Source: an uncultured Dokdonella sp.
GTDB taxonomy: Bacteria; Pseudomonadota; Gammaproteobacteria; Xanthomonadales; Rhodanobacteraceae
DNA: 64,000 nt
Assembly: GCA_934526015.1 (NCBI GenBank)
Contig: CAKSZY010000001.1
Coordinates: forward strand, 62,001-126,000
Reading direction: 5' to 3'
Position numbers and translations under genes: made by a program. Shown here one piece after another: positions 1 through 7,974 of the stretch (position 1 is the stretch's first letter; every line of letters starts with the position of its first letter). The notes under the pieces are model-generated. The model saw nothing but the letters and a program-made list of their open reading frames with translations. It did not search any database and was not told the origin of the DNA.

Positions 1-840
1 ACGCGCAACCTGCTGCGCGACCTGCTGGCCAGGTTCGGCGTCACCACCTCGTTCGTCGAGGGCACCGAGGTCGCCCGTTTCGAAGCTGCGCTGACCGCGT
101 CGACGCGCGTGATCGTGCTCGAAAGCCCGAACTCGATGACCTTCGAGCAGCAGGACCTCGCCGGCGTGGCTGCGCTGGCACGCGCCCGCGGCATCCTCAG
201 CGTGTGCGACAACAGCCATGCGACACCGCTCAACCAGTCGCCGCTCGCCCTCGGCATCGACCTCGTCGCCCATTCGGCGACCAAGTACCTCAATGGCCAC
301 AGCGATGTCGTTGCCGGCGCGCTGTGCGGTCGGGAGGAGCTGCTGCGACAGGTGTTCAAGGGCCCGTACATGACCTTCGGGGCGATCCTTTCGCCGCACG
401 ATGCCTGGCTCATGATCCGCGGCCTGCGCACGCTGGCCGTGCGCATGGAGCGCATCGCTGCGACCACCGCGAAGGTGATGGCCTTCCTCGAGGCGCATCC
501 GCGCGTGCGCACGCTGCATGCGCCGCATGCAGCGGACAATCCGCAGCTCGCGCTGAGCGCGGCGCAGCTGCGCGGCGCCAGCGGCCTGCTGTCGATCGAA
601 CTCGATGTCGAGGATGTCGCTGCGGTCGAACGCTTCTGCGATGGTCTCGCGCGCTTCCTGATGACGGTGTCGTGGGGCGGCTACGAATCGCTGGCGATGC
701 CGGTCTGCGCGGTGTTTCCGGCCGGAACCGCGCTGCACCCGAACGGCAGCGTGCCGCTGAGCCTCGTGCGCCTGTCGATCGGACTCGAGGACCCGGCCGT
801 GCTGATCGCCGACCTCGAGCAGGCATTGGCGCGGATCTGA
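1..840 (+). CDS. Trans-sulfuration family PLP enzyme (cystathionine gamma-synthase/lyase or sulfhydrylase type), 5' truncated by window edge
   Basis: The reading frame is open from base 1, so the N-terminus lies outside the window; 279 residues are visible. The motif SATKYLNGHSDVVAG contains the lysine (codon 283-285) that forms the Schiff base with pyridoxal phosphate in the Cys/Met metabolism PLP family. The C-terminal part has the usual SLGG/SWGGYESL-type segment and a final VRLSIGLEDP motif. These cytosolic enzymes act on homocysteine, cysteine or O-acylhomoserine in sulfur amino-acid metabolism. The exact reaction (gamma-synthase, gamma-lyase or sulfhydrylase) cannot be told from the visible part. 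No terminator is seen after the TGA; the next gene is convergent. Confidence 0.85.
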   Translation, partial: TRNLLRDLLARFGVTTSFVEGTEVARFEAALTASTRVIVLESPNSMTFEQQDLAGVAALARARGILSVCDNSHATPLNQSPLALGIDLVAHSATKYLNGHSDVVAGALCGREELLRQVFKGPYMTFGAILSPHDAWLMIRGLRTLAVRMERIAATTAKVMAFLEAHPRVRTLHAPHAADNPQLALSAAQLRGASGLLSIELDVEDVAAVERFCDGLARFLMTVSWGGYESLAMPVCAVFPAGTALHPNGSVPLSLVRLSIGLEDPAVLIADLEQALARI

Positions 841-938
841 ACCGCGGCCTTCCGGCCCGGGCCCGAAGGCCTGTCCACGCGGTCGTCGCCCCGGCAAGCA
901 CCGCAGGCGGCGCTTGCCACGTCCTCACGAGCGGGGCA

Positions 939-1439
939 TCAGCGAACCAGCTTGCCGTGTTCGCCGAGGTCGCTCGCATCTTCGCTGAGGATCGCGCGGG
1001 TGAAATCCAGCGCGCGGCTGACGAAGTTGCCGGGCGCTTCCCAGTAGTCGGCGTCGCGCACGCGCACGCGCAGCACGACCAGGTTCGGGTCGTCCTTGCC
1101 GCCGGGGAAGAACGGCTTCTGCGCGAACGACCACAACTCCTCGATCAGCGCGCGGTCGCGCGACACGCTGGCCGTACCGCGTACCGAAAGGTAGCAATGC
1201 TGGCCCGGGTGTGCGTAGGCGAGGTTGACGCGGGCGTCGGCAAGCAGTTCGTCGACCTTGCCGCTGTCGGCAGCAGTGAAGAAGCAGAGATCGCCCGAGG
1301 CGTCGGCCTTGAGTGTCTGCAGCGGTCGGCTGACGAGACTGCCGTCGGCGGCACGCGTGGTCAGCATGGCCACTTCGATGCCGTCGATGAGCTTTGCCAG
1401 GGTGGCGAGGTCGGGATGGGCGATGCGGTCGGTTTTCAT
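939..1439 (-). CDS. Pyridoxamine 5'-phosphate oxidase-family (general stress protein 26-like) flavin-binding protein
   Basis: 166 residues, a normal size for the GS26/YdaG-type members of the PNPOx-like split-barrel superfamily. Recognisable parts are the N-terminal VAMLTTRAADGSLVSRPL strand pair, the DLCFFTAADSGKVDEL segment, LAYAHPGQHCYLSVRGTASV, and a late DYWEAPGN motif typical of this subgroup. Family members bind FMN or FAD; a specific substrate is usually unknown, so the role is inferred as flavin-dependent stress protection or redox. The start MKTDRIAHPD was chosen over a longer frame to 1682 because the conserved domain begins right after it and the longer frame would run into the divergent aminotransferase gene. 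Confidence 0.85.
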   Translation of the reverse strand: MKTDRIAHPDLATLAKLIDGIEVAMLTTRAADGSLVSRPLQTLKADASGDLCFFTAADSGKVDELLADARVNLAYAHPGQHCYLSVRGTASVSRDRALIEELWSFAQKPFFPGGKDDPNLVVLRVRVRDADYWEAPGNFVSRALDFTRAILSEDASDLGEHGKLVR

Positions 1440-1476
1440 GGCGGGCTCCGCAGGGTCGGAGGCCGACCGTGACAGC

Positions 1477-1516
1477 GGCCGGGTTAACCCGGCCCCAATG
1501 GCGCGCGGTTTAGAAT
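1477..1516 (+). promoter_or_regulatory. Perfect 18-bp palindrome plus candidate -10 box between two divergent genes
   Basis: GGCCGGGTTAACCCGGCC at 1477-1494 is a perfect palindrome. A -10-like TAGAAT lies at 1511-1516, 26 bases before the aminotransferase ATG. The palindrome would cover the -35 position (about 1488-1493), where no good -35 hexamer is seen. This geometry fits an operator or activator site, but the binding protein is unknown. Confidence 0.4.
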
Positions 1517-1542
1517 CCGCCGATTGCAGCGGAGCCGCGACG

Positions 1543-2667
1543 ATGCCGAGTTTCCTTCCTCCCGAAGTGTTGCTGCTGGGGCCGGGTCCCTCGCCGGTGC
1601 CGGCGAACGTCCTTGCGGCGCTGGCGCGACCGACGATCGGGCACCTCGATCCGCGCTTCGTCGGCATGATGGACGAGATCAAGGACCTGCTGCGTCATGC
1701 CTTCGAGACGCGCAATGCGCTGACCCTGCCGGTATCGGCGCCGGGTTCGGCCGGCATGGAGACGGCGTTCGTCAATCTCGTCGAGCCGGGCGATACCGTG
1801 ATCGTCTGCCGCAACGGCGTGTTCGGCGGGCGCATGCGCGAGAACGTCGTGCGTGCCGGGGCGGTGGCGGTGATGGTCGAGGATGCCTTCGGCACGCCGG
1901 TCGATCTCGACAAGGTGGAAGCCGCGCTGAAGGCTCATCCCGGCGCCAGGGCGCTGGCCTTCGTGCACGCGGAAACCTCGACCGGCGTCCAGTCCGACGC
2001 CGCAGCGCTGTGCCGGCTCGCGGGCGAACATGGCGCATTGAGCATCGTCGATGCGGTGACCAGTCTCGGCGGCATCCCGGTGCGAACCGATGCCTGGGGC
2101 GCGGATGCCATCTATTCGGGTTCGCAGAAGTGCCTGTCGGCGCCTCCGGGCCTGTCGCCGGTCACCTTCAGCGGGCGCGCCGTCGAGACGATCCGTTCGC
2201 GGCGCACGCCGGTGCAAAGCTGGTTCCTCGATCTGGGCCTGGTCATGGGCTACTGGCAGGGCGGCGGCGCACGCGCCTACCACCACACGGCGCCGGTCAA
2301 CATGCTCTATGCGTTGCACGAGGCCCTGCTCGGCCTGCAGGAAGAAGGCCTCGAGGCCGCGTTCGCGCGCCATCGTGCCAACCACGAACGCCTGCGCGAC
2401 GGTCTCGCCGCGATCGGCCTCGATCTGCTCGTCGCCGAATCCGCACGCCTGCCGCAGCTCAATGCAGTCAAGGTGCCCGATGGCGTCGACGAAGCCGCCG
2501 TGCGTCGTCGCCTGCTCGACGAGTTTTCGATCGAGATCGGCGCCGGCCTCGGCGAACTCGCCGGCAGGATCTGGCGCATCGGCCTGATGGGCGCCGGCAG
2601 CACGCGGCAGAACGTCGATCGCGTCGTCGCTGCGCTCGGCGAATGTCTCGGGCGCACGGCGGGGTAG
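1543..2667 (+). CDS. Class V aminotransferase, alanine-glyoxylate / serine-glyoxylate type
   Basis: 374 residues, typical for the alanine-glyoxylate aminotransferase (AGXT-like) branch of fold-type I PLP enzymes. It has the N-terminal LLLGPGPSPVPANV motif, GSAGMETAFVNL near residue 65, HAETSTGV, and SGSQKCLSAPPG with the PLP lysine at residue 196. The reaction expected is transfer of an amino group between alanine or serine and glyoxylate in the cytosol. The start is the ATG at 1543, 8 bases after a GGAG. It is divergent from the PNPOx-family gene, sharing a short regulatory region with a palindrome. Confidence 0.88.
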   Translation: MPSFLPPEVLLLGPGPSPVPANVLAALARPTIGHLDPRFVGMMDEIKDLLRHAFETRNALTLPVSAPGSAGMETAFVNLVEPGDTVIVCRNGVFGGRMRENVVRAGAVAVMVEDAFGTPVDLDKVEAALKAHPGARALAFVHAETSTGVQSDAAALCRLAGEHGALSIVDAVTSLGGIPVRTDAWGADAIYSGSQKCLSAPPGLSPVTFSGRAVETIRSRRTPVQSWFLDLGLVMGYWQGGGARAYHHTAPVNMLYALHEALLGLQEEGLEAAFARHRANHERLRDGLAAIGLDLLVAESARLPQLNAVKVPDGVDEAAVRRRLLDEFSIEIGAGLGELAGRIWRIGLMGAGSTRQNVDRVVAALGECLGRTAG

Positions 2668-2782
2668 GCGAGCGCAGGCGCACCGGGGTGAACACATCGC
2701 CAACAAGACCGCGCTGCGCATCGCCGGGTGCCGTGCCGGTCGCCTCGTCACGCGCGGGTTGCCGGTGGCCGATGCGCCCGGT

Positions 2783-3061
2783 TCAACGCGTCGTCGTGGC
2801 GAGGTCGCGGGCGGGTGGAGCGGGCGGGTCGAGGCGCGTGTAGACGATGCGGCGGCGGCCGCCGTCACAGGAACCGACGACGCGCATGCCGGGGGTGACG
2901 TTGCCGGCTTCGACGCGATCGAGCGTCCACGCCTTCACGCCATTGGCTTCGATTTTCGCCGCGATCTCGCCGGCAAGCGCAGCGCAGGGCTTGAGTGTTC
3001 CGCCGGCGGCGGCCTCGCCGGCCAGCAACAGCAAGGGCAGCAACAGGCAGCCGTTCTTCAT
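2783..3061 (-). CDS. DUF1161 family small exported protein
   Basis: 92 residues. The start MKNGCLLLPLLLLAGEAAAGG gives a signal peptide with an AAA-GG cleavage region. The mature part LKPCAALAGEIAAKIEANGV...VVGSCDGGRRRIVYTR matches the DUF1161 pattern: two cysteines (the C of KPC and of GSC) that probably form a disulfide, and a terminal strand ending in I-V-Y-x-R. The family has no established function. The C-terminal DPPAPPARDLATTTR tail is longer than usual. It is convergent with the aminotransferase and upstream of dnaE2 in orientation but separated by 135 bases, so it is not obviously part of that operon. Confidence 0.75.
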   Translation of the reverse strand: MKNGCLLLPLLLLAGEAAAGGTLKPCAALAGEIAAKIEANGVKAWTLDRVEAGNVTPGMRVVGSCDGGRRRIVYTRLDPPAPPARDLATTTR

Positions 3062-3196
3062 CGTCGTCTCCTCGTTGGTCGGTTGCGGCACTCGGGCCGG
3101 ACGCAACGATGCCGGCGCAGGCGGGCGGGAAAGTGCCGCGGGCGGGCGTGGCGCCGATGGTTTGTGGCACGTCGCGGGCAGGTTTCCCCGTGCGGC

Positions 3197-6100
3197 TCAA
3201 TGGAAATCCCGCGACTGCGGAGCGAGCTCGGCCAGCAGCAGGTCGTGATTGACCAGGCGTTCGGCAACGATGTGCTGCACGCCGTGGCTCGACTGCAGTC
3301 TTCCCTCGACTCCGAGCAGGACGGTTTCGAGCAGGACGCGTCGCTGGCGTTCGGCGAGGGCCTTCCAGACCACGATGTTGGCGGTACCGGTCTCGTCCTC
3401 GATCGTCACGAAGGTCACGCCCTTGGCGGTGCCGGGGCGTTGGCGCACGGTGACGAGGCCGGCACAGCGCACGCGGCGGCCATGCGGCAGGCCGAGCGCA
3501 TCGCGCGTGCGCAGCACGCGATGCGCATCGAGCGAGGGACGCACGAGGGCGAGCGGATGCCTGCGCAGGCTGAAGCCGGTATGTGCGTAATCGGCGATGA
3601 CCTCGCTGCGCAGCGAGGGGGCCGGCATCCGTGCGGTTTCCGTGCCGGCCGGCATGCCCTCCAGCAGGCCGGATTCGCGCACGCTGCCGGCGGCTTCCCA
3701 ATGCGCCTGGTGGCGATGGCCGCCGAGATGGCGCAAGGCATCGGCATCGGCCAACCGCGCGCGATCGCGCGCATCGAGGGCGGCGCGCTGCACGAGATCG
3801 GCAATGCCGTCGAACGCGCGCTGCGTGCGGGCGTGGACGATGCGTTCGGCCGTCGAACGGGCAAGACCGCCGATGCGCGCGAAGCCGAGCCGCAGCGCCT
3901 GCGGATGGCGGCAGGAGACGGTCTCCGCTTCGAGCGTGCATTCCCATTCGCTGGCGGTGACGTCGACCGGCAACACGCGCACGCCGTGGCGCTGCGCGTC
4001 GCGCACGAGTTGGGCCGGTGCGTAGAAGCCCATCGGCAGCGAGTTGAGCAGGGCGCAGGTGAAGGCGGCCGGATGGTGGCACTTCAGCCAGGCCGAGGCC
4101 CAGGCCAGATGGGCGAAGCTGGCCGAGTGCGATTCGGGAAAACCGTAGTCGCCGAACCCCTTGATCTGCTCGAAGATGCGCTCGAAGTACGCTTCGTCGT
4201 AACCCTTGGCGAGCATGCCGACACGGATCTCGTCGTGGAACGGTTCGAGGCCGCCCTTGCGTTTCCATGCTGCCATCGCGCGGCGCAACGCATCGGCGCG
4301 CCCCGGCGTGAAACCGGCGATGACCTGCACGAGCTTCATCACCTGTTCCTGGAAGATCGGGATGCCGAGCGTGCGCTCGAGTACCTGCTTGACGCGCGAG
4401 TCCTTTTCGCCGCGCTCGCGTTCGTCGCGCGATTGCGGGTAGTCGATCTCCTCCTCGCCGTTGCGACGGCGCAGGTAGGGGTGCACCATGCCGCCCTGGA
4501 TCGGCCCCGGGCGCACGATCGCGATCTGGATGACGAGGTCGTGGAAGCTGGCCGGCCTCAGGCGCGGCAGCATCGACATCTGTGCACGCGACTCGATCTG
4601 GAACACGCCGACGGTATCGGCGCGCTGGATCATCTGCCAGGTCTGCGGGTCGTCGTGCGGGATCGAGTACAGCGCAAGCTCGCGGCCATCATGCCGGCGC
4701 ACGAGGTCGAAGCAGCGGCGCAGGCAACTCAGCATGCCGAGCGCGAGGCAGTCGACCTTCAGCAGCTTCATGTATTCGAGGTCGTCCTTGTCCCACTGGA
4801 TGATCGTGCGTTCCGGCATCGCCGCGTTCTCGACCGGCACCAGTGCATGCAGCGGATGTTCGGAGATGACGAAACCGCCGACGTGCTGCGACAGGTGGCG
4901 CGGGAAATCGACCAGCTGATCGACCAGCACGATCAGGCGGCGCATCACCGCGCTGTCGGGATCGAAGCCGCGCTCGCGCAGGCGCTCGGCGAGGCCGGCG
5001 GAGCGGTTCGACCAGGCATGGACGGCGGCAAGCTGGTCGAGCTGGTCCTCGCCGAGGCCGAGTGCGCGGCCGACATCGCGGGCCGCGCTCTTTGCGCGGT
5101 AGCGGATCACCGTGGCGGCGATCGCGGCGCGTCCGCGGCCGTACTTGCGGAACACGTACTGGATGACTTCCTCGCGACGATCGTGCTCGAAGTCGACGTC
5201 GATGTCGGGCGGCTCGTCGCGTTCCATCGACAGGAAACGCTCGAACAGCAGGTTGCCGTTCTCCGGCGTGACCGCGGTGATGCCGAGCGCGTAGCAGACG
5301 GCCGAGTTGGCCGACGAGCCGCGCCCCTGGCAGAGGATCGGCGGCTCGAGCTCGCGAGCGTGGCGCACGATGTCCTCGACGGTGAGGAAGAAGTGCTCGA
5401 ACTTTTTCCTGCGGATCAAGGCGAGTTCATGTTCGAGCTGGGTGGCGACGGCGGCAGGAATGCCGCCCGGCCAGCGCCTGTGCGCGCCTTCGAAAGTCAG
5501 CCGGCGCAGATGGGTGCTGGCCTCCAGGCCGGCCGGCACGAGTTCGTGCGGGTAGACGTAGTCGAGACTGCGCAGCTCGAACGGCGTGCAGCGGGCGGCG
5601 ATGCGCAGCGTTTCGACGAGCAGTTCGGACGGATACAGGGCCTGGAGATCGGCCAGCTTGCGCAGGTGGCGCTCGCCGTTCGGGAACAGCGCATGGCCGG
5701 CTTCGGCGACCGTGCAGCCGAGGCGGATCGCGGTCAGCACGTCGTGCAGGGCGCGGCGCCCGCGCACGTGCATGTGCACGTCCCCGCTGGCGACCAGCGG
5801 CAGGTCGTGGTGCGCGCCGAGTGCGCGCAGTTCTTCGAGGCGTTGCGCGTCATTGCCGTCGCGATGCAGCTCGACCGCGATCCAGGCACGACCGCGGAAG
5901 TGCCGGCGCAGCCATTGTGCGGTGTCGGCGACGGCGCTTTCGCCGGCCTGTGGCGGCCACAGCACGAGCACGCCGGAACCGAGCGTCTGCGCATCGGCAC
6001 GGACGAGGTGGTATTCGCCTTTCGCACTGCGGCGCCGGCCGCTGGTGATGAGACGGCAGAGGTCGCCGTAGCCGCCGGCATCGGTCGCGAGCAGGACCAG

Positions 6101-6394
6101 CTTCGGTCCGTCGGCGAGTTGCACTTCGGTGCCGACCACGAGCGGCACGCCGGTGGCTTGCGAGGCGATGCGTGCACGCACGATGCCGGCCATCGTGCAT
6201 TCGTCGGTGATCGCCAGCGCCGCATGGCCGAGTGCCGCGGCGCGTTCGAACAACTCCATGGCCGAGGAGGCGCCGCGCTGGAAACTGAAATCGCTGAGCG
6301 CGTGCAGTTCGGCATAGCCGGTTGCACTTGCCTCGCGCGTGGATGCACGACGTGCGACTGCGTGCAGCGTGCGTCGGGCAGTGCGGGGTTTCAT
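3197..6394 (-). CDS. dnaE2: Error-prone DNA polymerase DnaE2 (ImuC)
   Basis: 1065 residues. DnaE2 is the alpha-subunit-type polymerase of the mutasome that, with ImuB (and usually ImuA), copies past DNA damage. Visible parts are an N-terminal PHP domain (YAELHALSDFSFQRGAS, residues about 27-43), the catalytic PDIDVDF acidic motif near residue 396, the GDYGFPESHSASFA segment near residue 755, helix-hairpin-helix and a C-terminal OB fold (GTAKGVTFVTIEDETG), ending in SRDFH as DnaE2 proteins typically do. Its ATG overlaps the TGA of imuB as ATGA, which indicates translational coupling and fixes the start at 6394 instead of a longer frame. The OB/C-terminus is complete. Confidence 0.95.
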   Translation of the reverse strand: MKPRTARRTLHAVARRASTREASATGYAELHALSDFSFQRGASSAMELFERAAALGHAALAITDECTMAGIVRARIASQATGVPLVVGTEVQLADGPKLVLLATDAGGYGDLCRLITSGRRRSAKGEYHLVRADAQTLGSGVLVLWPPQAGESAVADTAQWLRRHFRGRAWIAVELHRDGNDAQRLEELRALGAHHDLPLVASGDVHMHVRGRRALHDVLTAIRLGCTVAEAGHALFPNGERHLRKLADLQALYPSELLVETLRIAARCTPFELRSLDYVYPHELVPAGLEASTHLRRLTFEGAHRRWPGGIPAAVATQLEHELALIRRKKFEHFFLTVEDIVRHARELEPPILCQGRGSSANSAVCYALGITAVTPENGNLLFERFLSMERDEPPDIDVDFEHDRREEVIQYVFRKYGRGRAAIAATVIRYRAKSAARDVGRALGLGEDQLDQLAAVHAWSNRSAGLAERLRERGFDPDSAVMRRLIVLVDQLVDFPRHLSQHVGGFVISEHPLHALVPVENAAMPERTIIQWDKDDLEYMKLLKVDCLALGMLSCLRRCFDLVRRHDGRELALYSIPHDDPQTWQMIQRADTVGVFQIESRAQMSMLPRLRPASFHDLVIQIAIVRPGPIQGGMVHPYLRRRNGEEEIDYPQSRDERERGEKDSRVKQVLERTLGIPIFQEQVMKLVQVIAGFTPGRADALRRAMAAWKRKGGLEPFHDEIRVGMLAKGYDEAYFERIFEQIKGFGDYGFPESHSASFAHLAWASAWLKCHHPAAFTCALLNSLPMGFYAPAQLVRDAQRHGVRVLPVDVTASEWECTLEAETVSCRHPQALRLGFARIGGLARSTAERIVHARTQRAFDGIADLVQRAALDARDRARLADADALRHLGGHRHQAHWEAAGSVRESGLLEGMPAGTETARMPAPSLRSEVIADYAHTGFSLRRHPLALVRPSLDAHRVLRTRDALGLPHGRRVRCAGLVTVRQRPGTAKGVTFVTIEDETGTANIVVWKALAERQRRVLLETVLLGVEGRLQSSHGVQHIVAERLVNHDLLLAELAPQSRDFH

Positions 6395-7842
6395 GCGAAC
6401 CACCCGTGCAGCATCCAGCCGCCGCTGGCTCCGGCGGCGAGATACGCCCAGGCCCGCTGGCCGCTGCGCATGCGCACGACGTAGTAGTCGCGGCGCTCGT
6501 CCTGGCCGTCCCACCAGCCGCTTTCGATGCGTTCGGGCCCGGCGAGGATCGCCGCCGGCTCCGGCCGCAACGGGATTGCGTGCGGCAGCAGCCAGAACGG
6601 GCGTGCGGCGTCGGGCCGCGATGCGGCGTCCGGTGCCGCACTCTTCGCCGGAAGGTCTTTTGTCCGCGTGGCGTTCGGCAGCGGCGTCCGCCGCCAGGCC
6701 CGTTCCGGACGATGGTCGGCATGTGCGGCGAGGCCGTGCAGGGCGTCGTCGCCGAGGCGCGCACGCAGGCGTTCGCCGAGGTCCGGCCAGTCGACTGCGC
6801 CCTGGCGATGTTCTTCGAACAGGTCCGCCGGCAGCGGCTGCAGCGGCGGCAGGTCATCGGCGACGAGGCTCATCGCGCAGACCGCGTCGGCCAGTTCGAT
6901 GCGCTCCAGACGCGCGCGTGAAAGTTCGAACAGCATCGCCGCCTCGCGCTGCGGCGCGAGCAGGCCGACCGGCACGCGCCGGCGCGCACCGCCTTCGTGT
7001 TCGAGCACGATCTCGAAGCGCTGCACGCCACCATCGCGGGCGACGAGGAAGCGCGCGAACTCGCGCAGCAGCCGTTGCAGCGGAAAGGCGAGGGCACCGA
7101 CCTCGCCGATGCGGCAATCGAATTCGAGACGGCGGGCGTAGCGTGTCGGCGGCTGCCAGGCCGGCAGGACTTCGGGAATCATGCCGCGCAGGCGGTCGAG
7201 GTGGACGAGTGCGGCCGGTCCGGTGCGTTTGGCCAGCTCCGCTCGCGGCAGGGTGAACAACTGGCCGAGCCGGGTCAGGCCCATGGCCGACAAGGAAGAT
7301 GAAGTTTCCTCCGCAAGTCCGCATTCCGGAACGGGAATATCGGCGAGTTCGCGCAGCAGCGGCGGCATCGCCATGAACACGCGATCGACCTGGCGGCGTG
7401 CCAGCACGAGGGCCGCCGCCGCGTTCGGAGCCACCGCCAGGACGTGTGCGAGGCCGCTGGCCGCGAAGTCTTCGCGCAGACCGCGTTCGAGCCGCGGCCA
7501 GCCACCGAACAGGCCGAGACTGGCACCGACCTCGAACAGCAGGGAGCCCGCTGGTGCGAGGCTGACGTTCGAGCTGCAGCGGTAGGCCCGCGCGGCGAGG
7601 CTGTCGAGCAGCACGCGCTCGGCCTCGCCATCGCGCGGCAAGGCCGGCAACTGCGCCTGCAGCGCGCGCGCCGCCGCCAGCGCCTGCCCGGCACGCACGC
7701 CGAGTGCGTGCGCTGCCGCACTGGCCAGCACGATGCGCGGCTGGCGCAGCGACCCATCGGTCAGCACCGCCGCAGGCGGCACCGCCCCGGGCCACGCGGC
7801 GGCGAACGGCAGGTCGGGAAAATGCAGGCAGGCCCAGAGCAT
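6391..7842 (-). CDS. imuB: ImuB, Y-family-like mutasome subunit
   Basis: 483 residues from the start MLWACLHFPDLPFAAAW, which is where ImuB proteins normally begin (a longer frame to 7938 runs through the repeat described upstream). The fold is that of Y-family polymerases (for example LTRLGQLFTLPRAELAKRTG in the little-finger hinge), but the N-terminal strand lacks the acidic metal ligands of true polymerases, as is known for ImuB, which acts as an adaptor bridging the beta clamp and DnaE2. The C-terminal domain (GPERIESGWWDGQDERRDYYVV) is the usual ImuB ending. It is followed directly by dnaE2. No imuA gene lies upstream: the next gene is an unrelated permease ending at 7975. Confidence 0.92.
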   Translation of the reverse strand: MLWACLHFPDLPFAAAWPGAVPPAAVLTDGSLRQPRIVLASAAAHALGVRAGQALAAARALQAQLPALPRDGEAERVLLDSLAARAYRCSSNVSLAPAGSLLFEVGASLGLFGGWPRLERGLREDFAASGLAHVLAVAPNAAAALVLARRQVDRVFMAMPPLLRELADIPVPECGLAEETSSSLSAMGLTRLGQLFTLPRAELAKRTGPAALVHLDRLRGMIPEVLPAWQPPTRYARRLEFDCRIGEVGALAFPLQRLLREFARFLVARDGGVQRFEIVLEHEGGARRRVPVGLLAPQREAAMLFELSRARLERIELADAVCAMSLVADDLPPLQPLPADLFEEHRQGAVDWPDLGERLRARLGDDALHGLAAHADHRPERAWRRTPLPNATRTKDLPAKSAAPDAASRPDAARPFWLLPHAIPLRPEPAAILAGPERIESGWWDGQDERRDYYVVRMRSGQRAWAYLAAGASGGWMLHGWFA

Positions 7843-7855
7843 CGCGGCGATGAAT

Positions 7856-7876
7856 GTACGTATCAAGTACGTATCA
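7856..7876. promoter_or_regulatory. Tandem repeat of GTACGTATCA in front of imuB; candidate SOS operator
   Basis: The decamer GTACGTATCA occurs at 7856-7865 and again at 7867-7876, an 11-base period, i.e. one helical turn. It sits 14-34 bases upstream of the imuB start, where a repressor of the imuB-dnaE2 operon would act. Each copy contains the palindrome TACGTA and a GTAC core. LexA2-type repressors of Pseudomonas putida, which control imu operons, recognise GTAC-containing sites, so a LexA-family operator is a reasonable guess, not a demonstration. Confidence 0.4.
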
Positions 7877-7974
7877 TGGCATTGTGCGATGGCGCGGCCA
7901 AGAAGTGGGTGGCTGCCGGCACCCGCGAAGGCGGTCATCCCGGGAATCCGGAAGCCCCGCCAGGCTGGAGAGGT

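Noticed and set aside
2759..6484. A 1241-codon open frame on the plus strand, opposite dnaE2
   Set aside because: It is a mirror of the high-GC codon pattern of dnaE2 (third positions G/C), with no family motif; dnaE2 has clear catalytic motifs.
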